A DNA stretch of 64,000 nt. Origin: Angiostrongylus vasorum (lineage: Eukaryota; Nematoda; Chromadorea; Rhabditida; Metastrongylidae). Shown piece after piece: positions 10,880-23,349 of the stretch (its first letter is position 1; every line of letters starts with the position of its first letter). Where the stretch lies: positions 1,582,501-1,646,500 of the forward strand of contig JADANN010000420.1 in assembly GCA_018806985.1 (NCBI GenBank). Direction: 5' to 3'. The position numbers were made by a program, and so were the translations under genes. Below the pieces are notes generated by a model, which saw only the letters and a list, made by a program, of their open reading frames with translations, was not told the DNA's origin and did not search any database.

Positions 10880-11140
10880 GTTTTGTTTCCAATGCGATTG
10901 AAGTTTAAGTTTCGAAGTTTATCTGTTTAAGTTGCAGAGGTATTTAGCTGACTAGATTGCAACAAGTTCACTTTTTCCAGGCTCCGAAGGAGGCGAAATC
11001 CGCTGAATCGTCGGGTATTATGAGTTACAGTAACAACATTGTCTTTGCTTATCAGGAAGACAGCGACCTATTGATCAATGCCGAGGGTAATAGAGAGACG
11101 GTCCTGAGATTCACCATCTCAGCTCCCTTTGAACTTATGT
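10880..11140 (+). mobile_element. Solo PLE terminal repeat with hammerhead motif and ORF start
   Basis: A terminal repeat of the same PLE family: GGTATTTAGCTGACTAGATT, then CAGGCTCCGAAGGAGGCGAA (hammerhead core at 10977-11013, with one stem II base changed), then a relic of the ORF start (GATCAATGCCGAGG at about 11074-11087). No RT follows. Confidence 0.65.
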
Positions 11141-12600
11141 CATCAAAATTACTCAAAAACCTACTGTATTTCAGAAAAAATGTTCTTCCAAGACTTAGCC
11201 AAAATCCATGTAGTTGTTCCAGAAAACCTTTTTTAACTCAAGGCAGTTATATTTAAATTGACTACCACATTTAGTAGACTGACTGGGCTTTCTCGTTGTT
11301 ATCCTAAACTCAAGATATGGAAGGGCCTTGCTTCCGATTGAGAGTTTTTATTTTCCTCCTAATGTATGTGCTGTCTTGAAGAGTATCTGTAGGTGTGATG
11401 AGTGAACGAAATGCAAGTATGGTTGCACTCGTTGAAGAGCTGTTTCTGAAACCTATGCCGATGCTCGATAACAAGTTAAAAGTTATGGAATAGTTGGAAA
11501 GCAATACAATTGATATCTGAGAAAAAAAATCGCAGAAACCCTTAGAAATCCCCATGTTCTTGCGATGATCGATAAATAGGGCTCTCTAAATGACGTCTGA
11601 CGTCACGAGCGCGTCATATCCGTAGTGTTGGGAAGCAGTTCGTTTCATCTGAGATGAGATGATGGCATGAGAGCCGGTTCTTCGTCGAGCTTGGTATGAA
11701 CGTCATCACAACGTCATCTATGCTTCGAATCATGACACCACGAGAACGATGAAATCATGATAATGATCATGATGATGATGATGACGAGGACGATGATGAT
11801 GACTAAGTTTTAAGTGAGCTATCCACTTGCCTGATGAAATAAACACCATACCGTATACTGATGGGTCGAATGTGCATAAGATATGATAAAGATTCGTGAT
11901 TTAGTAGTTTTTCTTCTTCTTAACACCAAGGGAATTTTTTGGTGACCAGTGAAATTTGCAGTAGTTAATTAGGTTACTGGTGGACACTTAACATCGAAAG
12001 ACAAATGAGAATAAAAGCGAAAAAATCTAGTGTTATTGATCAAATAATGTGAAAAAAGCAGTTCGAGAGATTTCGAAACCTCCATCATCAAAATCTAAAC
12101 AGCAATATTTTTCGCCTGATCCAACTGCACCTGAGTGTTTTTTAAAATCCGTCAACAGTTCCCGCTTTTATGGAAAAAGTAGGACAGTTACAAGACAACC
12201 GTAGTACTTGTCTTCCGCAAACTGTCCTCCGTAATGACATCAGATCACAAATAACACGTTTACGCTTAGAACACTTAATTTCACGAAGCTACTACTTTTT
12301 GAAATTTGTACCAACGAAGAAGCACCAGCCTCCCGCAGCGATCGCTGAAATTTTACAACCGAGTCTTGCGGTAGCATGAAATCATCGCCCGCACCCGATA
12401 ACGGTATCGGATAACGCCAGGCAAGTCTCTATTCTACCTTTTCACGTATTAGGGCTTCTCAGTGTGCTTCTTCTGCTCAACGGACAAAACAGCATCATAT
12501 TTTTTTGGTATTACATCTGATTTTTTACTGTTTTTTGACAAGAAGATAGCCTCGAATATCTTTCCAGGTCCCATCGTAGTACAGATTTAGTCGTTCTCAA
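11140..12600. other. No gene recognised
   Basis: AT-rich sequence with short open frames only. The one marked structure is the GAT-rich microsatellite at 11757-11808. Confidence 0.4.
11757..11808 (+). repeat. GAT-rich microsatellite
   Basis: About 50 bp of imperfect (GAT)n / (GAC)n. Confidence 0.85.
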
Positions 12601-12604
12601 CTTG

Positions 12605-12705
12605 TGTGGTTCTAGGAGGTGATGAATCCCTCCACGGTACATTGCAGTTCGACACCCAAGAGGTACATCTACACCCATCAAGCCCGCCCGGTGAGGCGCA
12701 GTATT
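12605..12705. repeat. Dispersed repeat R3, fragment
   Basis: Shares GGAGGTGATGAATCCCTCC, GTTCGACACCCAAGAGGTAC and GGTGAGGCG with the 3' third of the copy at 1205-1495. Confidence 0.55.
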
Positions 12706-13494
12706 CCATTGAGAGCATGATGTCCTAGTTCTTTAAAAATCTATGTGTGTTTTAGATAAATGGAATGCGTTGTAAACGCTTTTCTTCTTGAAAATTACAC
12801 GCACTTACAAGTAACCATCAGAAATTTCCACATGTAAGTGTTAAATCTGGTTAATGAGACAAGAATCAGCATAATATCAAAAATATTTGTTGCTTGGTTG
12901 TTTCAAATTTGGTTCAGTAATTCGATCCTCCCTATATTGATAGAAGCTGCTTTGTGCTTTGGCAGAACTACTGATCCATCGTTTAGGCAGTTCTAGCGTT
13001 CTTCAAAACTGCTCATTAGGGAAAAAATCTCCCAGTGATTTATTTATGTCTTACAATGTACCCTTGCTAGGCTAGGCTTATTAAGTAATAAAAACCCCCG
13101 GTGTAGCTTAGCAAGGACATTTCCTAAGATATAAATTAGTTGCTAGTGACGAGGTTTATCGGATGGTCGTACTTTTGAATCCCCGAATGGCTTTGGCCTC
13201 AACGTGATTGAAGAGTGGTTGTAGGTGCCGAACAACGATATGTAGCTGTAAAGTTAATGCTTATCAGAGTTGATCAAGATCAAAACTAGTTTGACACTTT
13301 TCTTCATGATCCACGACAGTGTCCGATAACTATAGTGGCTATAGTTTTCGTTTTAAGAAACGCTAGAAAAAGGACATCATGCCAAAGGTGTGACGCTCTG
13401 GCAATTTGGTTGGAGAGCAGTCAATCAGTCAATTCTGTGATACTACCATCATTACAAGAATTCAAAGTTTTTCTTAATAAGAGACAGGCGAAAC

Positions 13495-13610
13495 AAAGGA
13501 CCCGTATGGTGTAGTGGTGAACGCGTTAGCCCTCGGAATGGGTAATAGCGCGTTCGTTGCCCACCCCTGACACCTGCGGTCCCAAGTTTTGCAAATAGCT
13601 CAGCATCATT
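13495..13610 (+). repeat. SINE family B
   Basis: Forward copy: GACCCGTATGGTGTAGTGGT contains an A-box-like TGGTGTAGTGG, followed by GCGCGTTCGTT and CACCTGCGGTCC. The tRNA-like head supports a pol III origin. Confidence 0.75.
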
Positions 13611-13914
13611 ATTTTTGAATTTCAGAAATTTATCATTTTGGAGTCCAAATATCGTTAAAGAAATTCATATCTTAATAGTTCTCGATGAATTTTATAATCA
13701 GGTGACACTTGCAGTTTGAAAAAAAAAGTAGTCTTCCGACGCAATAGAGTTCTTCTACCCTGCTGCTTCCACACCACTTTAACAGTGATGCGCGAAACTT
13801 GAAACTGTGGAATTTCCTACGAATATTTGTTGTTGTAGTGCTTCCGTATAAAGGGAATTGGTAGTGATCCCGATCATAAAGAGCACAGCACTGTTTCGAT
13901 GCCGCCTCGTGCAC

Positions 13915-14190
13915 ACCACTACCTGAAGGATCCGGAAATTGGTACGAGACTTGTCAGAGAAAAGTACTCTCTCTGGCAATCTAAGTGGGAACGCTTTAGA
14001 CCGGCTATGTCAGGACTCCAAGGATAATCGACTCGACTAGCATTTCACCACATTTAGAAAGAAGATGAAATTCTCACGAAGTACCCGAACTCATGCTCAA
14101 GAACGTGAAAGGCATTTGTAAATGATGGGTGCAAAGAAAGGCATACAATACAATAAGTGCGGGGGCCCGCACAGCAGATGTGAAGGACGG
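13915..14190. repeat. Dispersed repeat R4
   Basis: Starts with a SINE-like GGAAATTGGTACGAGACTTG, then GGGAACGCTTTAGACCGGC, GACTCCAAGGATAATCGAC and GATGTGAAGGACGGGTCGTG. The same order of motifs occurs at 48840-49145 and in part at 47225-47425. Non-coding. Confidence 0.6.
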
Positions 14191-14984
14191 GTCGTGTAAA
14201 ACAAAATAGAAAAAAAATGCTTCCGTGTCACGGATACGCCACGTATGAGGAACTTCCAGCCGACGAACTCACTTAGAACATCCTCAAATGATTTATAGGG
14301 GCTTAAATACTGACCAGAAGCGGCCGTAGAATGGTGAATAGATTCATAGATTGTGTTAGCCCTCATTGATAAGACGCATTGACTCATTCTTTTCGCATAA
14401 AAGCTATTATTATGAGCAAAACTTTGCGGAGCTAATAGTAGCTCATGTGTGCTCCACGTCAGCTCACGAAGGGCTTGATCTAACACTGAACATACGCGAG
14501 CTTCACGATAAAGGAGCGACCCATGGATGCCTTTTTAACAAAAAACGTAACAACTAAAACAAAAACCTCTTAGAATAACTGTGATGTCCATCGTGTTGCT
14601 TGACCAAAGCAAGACCATTGGAGCTATTTTGCAACTTTCCTTGTCTTGGTGACTAGCCATAAAAGTTGTAATAAGCTTCGATATCATCCACCAATCTTTC
14701 TTACAAATCTCATCACTTAAATGCAAAAAGAACATTTTGCAGCCACTTTACATTCACGATTACCTCAAATACGTCAAAAAACTTAAGAAAAGAAAATAAA
14801 GGTAAGAGCGGTGCAAGGACAATATGGGTTATTTCTATGGGATAGTCCGGTGTCATGAGATTTTCATAACCACTCGAGCTACGCTAAAAGTACAGTTGTC
14901 ATAAATTTGTAGCTTACGGTTCTGTTTTTGTATTCTGCGTGTTTTCCAAAAATTTTTCGTTTGCAAATGTCGATTAAGAACGCA

Positions 14985-15185
14985 TGTAGCGCAGTCGTTA
15001 GTAGTGGGCTGCATTGCACACAGGGTCCTCCCTTGGCTTAACTTTCGAGCAAACGAAAACCTCCATCCTTTCGGAGTCAGAAAATTAGTGCCAGATTTGT
15101 TTAGGAGGATAACTATACAGTAAGTAGTTTCAATGGTTCTACGAATGGAGTCCGATGCACGGTACACTCAACAGGGGATTGATCA
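14985..15185 (+). repeat. tRNA-derived SINE, family C
   Basis: The head ATGTAGCGCAGTCGTTAG resembles a pol III A box. The body includes AAAATTAGTGCCAGATTTGT and the tail GGGGATTGATCA. Related copies lie at 23130-23345 and 37825-37985. Confidence 0.65.
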
Positions 15186-15435
15186 TCACTGAGCGTTTTA
15201 TCCCGAACCTTTAGAAAGGAATTCTTAATGTGTTGTTAGTAAATGTTTCTTATGGCGTCTTTCATTAAGTGGTTTACTCTGTCATTATAGTTAGGCGGAT
15301 GTTGTTGGGTGTATTGGATCAACTACGATGCACATGGGAATAAGAGCTGTAGGGAAAATTCGAAGTGAGGAGTTCGAGGAAAGGTTTACGTTCCGATATT
15401 TTGTCCTAGAGGAAAAAACTTATTGGTGCATAGTG

Positions 15436-15492
15436 TTAAATTTTTACATCAATCCACTGGAATCCATTCATTGCTGTTGGTGATGTAACGAC
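15436..15492 (-). CDS. Possible C-terminal exon, gene unknown
   Basis: After an excellent minus-strand acceptor (eight T then CAG at 15493-15503) there is a 19-codon frame beginning VVTSPTAMNGFQ and ending WIDVKI before TAA. The composition and the acceptor favour a real last exon, but I could not find the preceding exon. A chance frame behind a pyrimidine run is the alternative. Confidence 0.25.
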   Translation of the reverse strand, partial: VVTSPTAMNGFQWIDVKI

Positions 15493-15879
15493 CTGAAAAA
15501 AAATCGAAGTCTGGTCCCTTTCGACACTCAAGGAAGAAGAAAAAAAAGGAAATGGCAAGACTATTAATACAGCAGTCACATTCGTATTCGGGTGCTCATT
15601 CGTTTCCGAATTCCCTTTCCATAGAAGGAGTGCGGACGTGGTTAAGCGGATTAGTGAGAAATCAATGGCACTAGCTTTATCACCTTGCATTTTTGCTATA
15701 TGTCATCCACATTAACTACCCATGATTTATAGATATTTCATACAAGCTCACTTGGATGCTCGAACAGCCCGTGCGAGTCTAGCTTAGTTTCCAATGGTTT
15801 CTTTCTCGTGCAGTCGTCGTATATGGCGGTGGATTAGTTTAAGCGAGTTTCATACCGTAATCTGCAGAATAACTGCAGC

Positions 15880-17640
15880 TTCGAGAACAACGAACCGAAA
15901 TGGGTTTGAAACACGTCCACCCAATGTAAAGGTCGTCGTACTAGAGGACGGCTGCATCGTTGTGGACTTCACTCGGCGGTTCTTTTCGTCCACCTTTCGC
16001 CTATTCTTTTTATTACATAACCGGGCCCATTTTTGTTCCACTACCGATTTTTAATGTCCTGCCTTTCCAAGATGGGAAAGACTTCGAAAACCTGAGCTTC
16101 ACATTTTGGCTAGATTGTGTGCGTTTCTGGTTATGTTTCAGAAGATGTCGTTTAAGCTATCTGTTAGTGGTTCACAGTGCCCTTAACGTGGTTGAATCAT
16201 CAGCTCACATCTCCGCTGCATAATGGGACGCTGGGAGGATCGTCAAGTCGAGGAGGTGAGCGTGTGTATTCTTGGTTGCGTTAGTTTGTAGGTGGCTTCC
16301 GTGAAGAGCCCGAAAGCGATTCACTCTAATATCTTTCTTCTGCTTCATACCTCCTTCATGCTGTTCATTGAACGTCAGCGGTACACGAACGAGGTAGTCT
16401 TTGCAATCACGGAACCATTCAGTTGTATTTGTACACCTTCGCACCATGGGATTTTCATGAACTTGGTCTTCTTCGGTATATTCGTATTTCGGTCCTTTTT
16501 TAGAAAGATGTGACGTGATTACCAAGGCGAAGATTTGATAGGGATTTTCCATCAACACACAACCCTTTCTCATCCTAGTAGACCAACTTCATTATCCATT
16601 GAATTGCGGCAGCAAATAGCTTTAGCGACATGGTGTTGCCTTGCTCTTTTACTCTGGATGTGGTAAGTCGATGGAAAAAGCTGTATTTTCGTGGTGCCGT
16701 TGCGGGAACAGTCAGATAGAGCTCCTATGTAGAACGAGTCCACTCCTTGATTGACGAGTGCTGGATAAAGTTTTATTCGTTACTACGCTGTTAAACGCAT
16801 TTTTCATAGCCTAAAAAACCAGGTGATATTCCCGACAAACTTCTATGACCACTGGTACGGTTTTGGGTGCGGTCCATGCGGCAAGATCCGTGCCGAAATC
16901 CTGCTTCTCAACTGGTTATGCCTCATGCAATGTCCTTGGTCTGCGCTACAGCACAATCCTTACGAATGAAGATGGAGTTAGAGGGAAAGCAAGAAGTTGG
17001 TCAGAAGTTTTTCATTATCGATGCCATATCATGGTGAAGAGTTTTAGTGATTCATCTACATTCATCTAAAGCCGACATCGAAACACTGTATTTGTACAAA
17101 TCGCGACGGCATTTCTACAGACAGATACATTGGCTCCTTTTTGTGCTGCTTCCAACAATATCCTCTGGTTGTATCAATGTAGGTCTTCCTGCAAAGCTCT
17201 TCTGCAACAAACATGAATGTGGTGACCGCATCCAGTGCAAAGTAATAGAGTTATGAATGTGTCAAGGATGCACCACCTCCTCTTTGCAAGTATGATCGAT
17301 CTCTTCAGTGAACCTCTCCATTAGGTTACTCCTGTGTTCAGCGACGAGAAGTCGTCTTATTAATGCCACAATTAATTTCGTAGATTACAGGATCTTCCTC
17401 GTTTCCTGCATGGTTTAAAGTCTTATCGCGGCTTCTGAGTGTTCCTGGGTTTTAACCACCATGTACAGTGGAAGGATTATCACTCATCAAAAGCATTCAA
17501 GATGAAAAAAGGGTTGAGACAGTGGCTTCCCCCAAGATTAGCTAAGAGTACTATGCTGCGACACAACTTGGCAAGATACACACACATCTGTCCTCTTAAG
17601 AGAGATGGTCTGACAAAGGGGGGATTCTATTAAAAGTGCT
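15880..17640 (-). mobile_element. Second RTE-like retrotransposon family, decayed
   Basis: Minus-strand LINE remnant distinct from the RTE at 3010-5590. Traces of RT motifs run from about 17060 downwards. They include a DYEKAF-like block near 16800, a block near 16600-16700 corresponding to RQGDTISPKLF, and the C-terminal section at 16205-16573 (HENPMVRRCTNTTEW, HAHLLDLTILPASHYAAE). The 3' part down to about 15880 aligns with 63560-63700 (plus) and with 49430-49600 (plus). Every frame is interrupted. The family usually carries an APE-type endonuclease upstream; I could not find it here. Confidence 0.7.
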
Positions 17641-17956
17641 AGTCTTTTATTACCATTTGTTCGAGCAACTGAAATCTGGGCAGTGAGCGACATGATCTAG
17701 TGAAGAAGATTATTTTGGTGTCGGAAGGAGAAATTTAATAATGCCAGTGAACAGGAAATAATACAGGTAGCACAGGTAAATTTTTGAATAAATGGGAATT
17801 CTTCCCAACTAAACGCTATGACAGTTACAAATGCATTCAATATATTTTATGGATTCGTAGCTCTACTTAATATATGAGAAGACTAACAACTTTTTCGCCA
17901 ATCAAATGCGGCCATATTTAAGATTGCTTCACGTTCTGCCGTATTCCCATAAAATA

Positions 17957-18215
17957 ATAAAGAATAAAGCCTTCGGCGTTGATCAATATCAGAGGAATGC
18001 GCCATACATTTGACTTCATCAAGCACTCTTAGGTGTGGTTTAATGCATAGCTGGTTTACATAATGAATCGCGGTGGCCTGCCTATGTATCGAGTCAGTAC
18101 TGCTACTCTTCCAGACAAGTCTGGTACCAATTTGCCGACCCCGGAGAAATAGAGGCCATAGTGCGTCTATGATGCGAGATCGAACCCATTTGTATTGCTG
18201 GGCGCCTCTATAGGG
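17957..18215 (-). repeat. SINE family A
   Basis: Reverse-strand copy: AAGCCTTCGGCGTTGATCAA, then GGTACCAATTTGCCGACCCC, with a minus-strand B box (GGGTTCGATCTC) near 18176-18190. Confidence 0.85.
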
Positions 18216-18219
18216 ACGG

Positions 18220-19760
18220 CCGATATAAAAAAGCGGAAGAAAGCGGTAGAAAGGTGCTGCTAAGCGGTTGTCTACTCAAGCGATGGACCGCTCCATTGGG
18301 CCCTAACTCGATAAATCGATCTGTTTAAAGAGCTTTCTTGAGTTCCTGTGATCCGTTCAATCAACTATCTCGTAATGGAATTCACTTGCCGTACGTACGT
18401 TAACCGGCGAACTAGGATGGCATGATGGCTGAGCGGGAGTTTTGTTGTATTCCACTTCGACTTAGCTAGTTTTTCTTTCTAGTTTTTTTTTCTTCTTTTA
18501 GAAGGAAGTTCTGAATAACGTCTATTCGCTTTATCTCTCGAATCCAATAAGGCTAAGTGTTAGCCTAGCACTTGCTGATACGAAAACTTGCTATTGAAGT
18601 CTTGCTTCTTTTTGAAATCGGTCCGTATCATGCATCTCCTGCACCAAAAAACAAAAAGAACGACAACGGGGGCGGAACGATGACGCAAGACACATCCACA
18701 ACAATATTTCCATGACGAACTGATAGAATATCAGACAGATGCATTCATATCATAGCAAATGTGATTTTAACGAAGTGTTTATCAAGATCTATTGAAAACT
18801 GGTTTAACCTCGAGCACTGGGAGGAATCCGTTCAACCTCGACAGAATGGCAGCACAAACCAGCACCCAGTCTACCTAGTACCGCACCGCATCGAACTGCA
18901 ACGAAATATCTCGCCGTCTGACATATTTAGGACAATGTCAGACTTGACGGCCCGATTTGGTAATTTTCTCTAGAAAAAGCCTCGTAACAGTGCTAGGCGC
19001 TTTTTTTTCACCCCCCGCACGCACATTGTCGTGACCCCGAATTATTTTTCGAAAAGGATTATTCTGGCACGATATCGATTCTACTGTTTTCTTAACCTTC
19101 AATTCATCAAGAAAAAAAGAGGGAAACCAAAAGGCAGTCAGATTCCTGACCTCAGAAAGCTATGAAACGAAACATATCGTTGAGTTGGTCCATAAAAAAC
19201 TGCTAGAGGTGAGAACCAGGCCGGCCAGTCGTCTGTCTTAACCGTAGATCTTGTGACAAAATGATTCACTGAATTATTCGTAACCAGCGAATTAATCCAA
19301 TACACAGGCATGTCGCTCTCTTATATGAGAATTTTTCTACAAAAAGTTTTATCTATTCGATCAGTGAGGACGAATTATCGCGTAGCACAAACTTCATGTG
19401 AACTCGTCCTCAATGATGTTTCGGCGATCAGATCGACATGACAAATGACACCGCTAGAAAACGAAAGTTGCGCGAATATTCTTTTTGTGGTTTTTTTTGT
19501 GTTGTAGGATGACTAGTCGTAATTGGAACATATGAGAGGTCATGGCTAAAAAAGACAGAAACGTTATGAACTCTTCGGTTGGTGATATTACCACCTACTT
19601 CTCAACGTATATGAAATGCAGAAAACAGTGAAGAAGAAGACAAGGAACTACGACATATTCAACAAACCATCCAATTTATCTGAAGGAGCGAGTTCATTGT
19701 TTCCTCGCTAGATGTTTGTGTCACCACTTTCTCTACGGAGTATTTTCGTGGGTAAACCTA
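18220..19760. other. No gene recognised
   Basis: Contains one 70-codon plus-strand frame (18761-18973) without domain or clear splice sites. Otherwise it is AT-rich with no repeat that I recognise. Confidence 0.35.
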
Positions 19761-19768
19761 GAGAGACA

Positions 19769-19962
19769 GCGGCGCTTGTGGAGCAGCGGTCGGAGGCACT
19801 CTGTGATACACACATGGGATCGATCACCGCCCCGATGGCTTACCAACCCTTCCATACCTCCGGGATCAATGAATTTTGACCAGACTTGTTTGGGAGGATA
19901 GTGGCACTGGCTCGATACATCGATAGGCCACCACCGCAAGTCATTGTAAAGGCCAGATATCG
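19769..19962 (+). repeat. SINE family A, 3' truncated
   Basis: The head GGCGCTTGTGGAGCAGCGG, the B box GGATCGATCACC and the body GGCTCGATACATCGATAGGC are present. It is cut off after GGCCAGATATC, where the duplicated block 19976-20660 begins. Confidence 0.8.
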
Positions 19963-19975
19963 TAGCTATCCTAAC

Positions 19976-20660
19976 CAGTCGCCTTTATGAAGAATCACGC
20001 TAACCGGAACATAATGTCCCCCTTGACAGGTATTTCACGGGTCCACAAGATTCTTTTCATTAGGGACTCGAAAGTGACAGGTGTTTTCAGATTTTCACCG
20101 AAAACAGTCGCCACTCTTTGTCGAAAGAATGAAAGTTTGCTAACTTAAACTTGATCTCTCCCATGACGACGGAGATTTTATGGGTTTGACCCTACTTGGA
20201 CTTCAGATGAACTTCCAGACGTTTTCTTTCCCTCCAAACTCCTATTCCATCACAGTTCAGTATCTTATCACAATGAGGAAGTAAAGTAAATTAAGGAAGA
20301 TATGTATCCCGAAGCAAATGACTCTTTTTTATTTGCCTTCTCTTTATTTTCGCTGCTTTATGAAAACAAGTTAAGGGCGTGTGTGGCGCAGTGGTTGGAG
20401 GCGCCACTGCGACACACACCCCGCACCCATGGCCCATCAAGCCTTCCATCCCTCCGGGGTCGGCAAATTGGTACCAAACTTGTCTGGGGGGATAGCAGCA
20501 CTGGCTCGATACATCGGTAGGCCACCGCGAGTAATTGTAAAGGCCAGATATGCGTTCAATCACCTCCAAACGATGCTTAATGAAGTCGAATGCATGGCGC
20601 ATCCCTCAGGGGTAGATCAACGCCGAGAGCTTTATCGTTTATTTTTTTAAAGCTACAGAT
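19976..20660 (+). repeat. Duplicated block, copy 1 (with 42290-42980)
   Basis: Nearly identical to 42290-42980 over about 680 bp, in the same orientation. Shared landmarks are GACAGGTGTTTTCAGATTTT, CATGACGACGGAGATTTTAT and GGAAGATATGTATCCCGAAG. Both copies end in the same SINE A at the same position, so the SINE was there before the duplication. No coding frame is evident. Confidence 0.9.
20375..20650 (+). repeat. SINE family A, best preserved copy
   Basis: The head GGGCGTGTGTGGCGCAGTGG carries an A box (20384-20394). It is followed by an inverted GGCGCC and the conserved body to GAGAGCTTTATCG. The pol III head is followed by an unrelated body, as in tRNA SINEs. Confidence 0.9.
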
Positions 20661-20749
20661 CTAATTTAGAAGATCTTAACGTAGGGAAAAAATGGTAGGT
20701 GCTGGGTACACAGACACTTGAACAGTTGTCTTGGTTGGATAGTGTGATA

Positions 20750-21060
20750 GCGGTGCGAATAAAGGGACAAGGCGTTCGGCGTCAATCAATCCATGAGGAA
20801 TGCGCAATTCACGCACTGAACTCCATTGCTTCATAAAAAAAGGCGCGAAAAGGATGAAGACTTCCGCTCAAGAATTCGACCTCAATAAGCATCATGAATG
20901 TGATTTAATGCATATTTGATTTATGTAAATACTTGCGACGTCAAGCGATGTATCTTCTCAGTGTTTTTATGTACCCAAAAAAATCTGATACCAATTTGTC
21001 GAACCCGGAAGGGTGACCGGGTGACCGGCTTAGTTGGCCAGAAGCATGGCATCGAACTAA
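20750..21060 (-). repeat. Degenerate SINE A remnants
   Basis: GGCGTTCGGCGTCAATCAAT and, after intervening sequence, ACCAATTTGTCGAACCCGGA match the reverse strand of the SINE A tail and body. Confidence 0.5.
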
Positions 21061-22059
21061 TAATCAAGTGCTGATTGCTTGAAACTCCTAATACCTATGC
21101 TACGAGCTTCCCACCCTATGATGAATAACAGCACTATTCAAATTTGACCTGTTGCCTAGATAAGTTTGTTTTTGCTGAACTCTGAAGAAAGAATTTCCAG
21201 GGCGTTATCAGATCATCATTAGGTCATCAACGCATCGCTCACCACAGACAAAGGACAGTGGTAGCTTTTTGTTGATCGGAGGGATGTTTAACAATCAGGC
21301 AATGGTTTTGCTTCAGCATAACGGCGATCATTAGCATCTCGTTTCCTCTCACCTCGATTTCCAAGTGAAAATGACGGACAGAGTCGGAATTTTACTGGAT
21401 TTTCCTAGTTTTCCATTACGATTCTTAAACAAATTTAATGATACTTTCACTAGATTTCAGATTCAGAAATGTTTATCAGGTGGAGTAAGACCATACAAAA
21501 ACAGATGGAAGGAAAATCAACAACAAAGTATTCTAGTTCATTTGTATAAAGGCGACAATTAAGAAAGGCGAGCAGAGATGGAGATTATGGTAGCGAGTAG
21601 GAATAAAGTAATACTGTGGTGTTGTTTACGAAAAAAAAGTAATCAGATGAGTTGAGCAGTCACCAATAAAGCAGTAAACCATTGTTCTTTGAGCAAAGCA
21701 CTAGTAAAAAGCAGTAGCGCTTTTCGTCCCTCAGCCATCCTGTAGAGTTCGTTCGCTTGAAGTTCACCAGAGTCAACAAACTAGGAAGTCTTGTGTTTTT
21801 TACTAACATTGTCTAAAAGTGCCACCCACGACCAGTTTGTTCAGACCTCTCGGAGAAAATGTGAGGCTTGTATGTTGCAGGCGAACAAGGGCTAAGTCCC
21901 ATTTTTTTGCATTTCCTTGCTCCGGTTGTCGGTTTTCGGCAAAGAAGACCTACAGGATGTGATCTGCACACACGCATTTACACCAACAATCTCAAGGATG
22001 AATATCTTTACATATGCACAGAAGGTACATGGTAATGCAATACTGCAGAAATATAACTC

Positions 22060-22200
22060 CTGAGAAACAGGCGAAACGAGGGACCCGCATGGTGTGGTGG
22101 TGAATGCGTTACTCCCCGGAAAGGGAAAAGGATTAGCGCGTTCGTTCCGCACCGCAGACACCTGCGGTCGGAGTTTTGCAAATATCTCAGCAGTATAGGG
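22060..22200 (+). repeat. SINE family B
   Basis: GGGACCCGCATGGTGTGGTG, AATGCGTTACTCCCCGG, the hairpin CCGCAGACACCTGCGG and AGTTTTGCAAATATCTCAGC. The most complete family B copy of the window. Confidence 0.8.
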
Positions 22201-23129
22201 AGTTATATTTCGCAACGTACCCTGTCACTAAAATGAATAGGCAGTAAATAAAAAAAAGGTTGAGACTGCAGAAATAGTTCAATTCCCAATTTGACTTGAG
22301 AATTAGCATACGTATATCTCTGGTTTTGGAGAGCATTTAGCTTCTTATCCGGCGCCATTCGAGAAGAGACTCCTAGTAGGGGTTTCGATGGCTGGGTTAC
22401 TTAAGGATTTTCGTGAAAGAGAATCTCATAGAGGAGATTTCACCATTGATCGCTCTGGAAATATACACAACTCCCTTTTAATTCTGAAAAGAAAATGGAA
22501 GGGACAAATTCAATCGAATATACGATGTTTGAAGCGCAAAGGCCGCAATGGCTTACATTGATGGCGTATTCGCTGAGACATCAACGCTTTCTGTTACAAG
22601 AAATCCCGCTTGCTAAATCCCTTCGCTGTTCAGAAAACGACACGTACCGTAAAAAAGACTATCGCGGGCTTCGAAAAGTCAGAACTATGTTGTACCTATA
22701 GAATCTGATGGTTTTCCAATTAGTGAAGCTCGCTACAAATTGGAACATGTTTACTGTAAGTTGTGAAAGGCTGAATGATCTCGCACACGAATGCATTGAA
22801 ATCACTGAACCGTAGATGAAATTGTTCCAGTCGACTATTATGCTAGCACAATGAGTGCTTGATTACTAGAATTATGAAAAACGAATTAGGGCATATGGCA
22901 GTCTATGGTGTAAAATGTACAGTGAGATCTTCGGCTTGTTAGCTGTCGTAATTGGTCCAGCCATTCTCATTCTCTAGAGCTGAGAATCCCTAGGTTCCAA
23001 ATGTTTAGTGTTTATTTCCTTTTACTGTGTTCATTGAGAAAACTTGAATTGTCCGTTAATTTTATGTCCCTCACTGATGATCGTTTGAATAGCCACCGTA
23101 TTCCAGCTTGAATTTGTTCTTTTTATACT

Positions 23130-23345
23130 GGACCGATGTAGCGCAGTGGTTGGAAATGTGCTGCAATTCGCACGAGGTCTTTGGTTCGATCTTGTGCTTC
23201 GAGTAAAACGAAAGTCTCTCGCTTTTCCGGTGCAGTAGATTCGTTCTAGATTTGTCTGGGAAGATATGAACAGATTTGATGTTGCCGCAGCTCCAGAAAA
23301 TTATTGCACTGGCGAAATATCCATTCAGTCCCATCAAAGATGCCC
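23130..23345 (+). repeat. tRNA-derived SINE, family C
   Basis: ATGTAGCGCAGTGGTTGG contains an A box (TAGCGCAGTGG), and about 50 bp further GGTTCGATCTT matches a B box. The spacing fits a tRNA gene. The body is unrelated to SINE A apart from GATTTGTCTGGGAAGAT. Confidence 0.75.
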
Positions 23346-23349
23346 AGGT

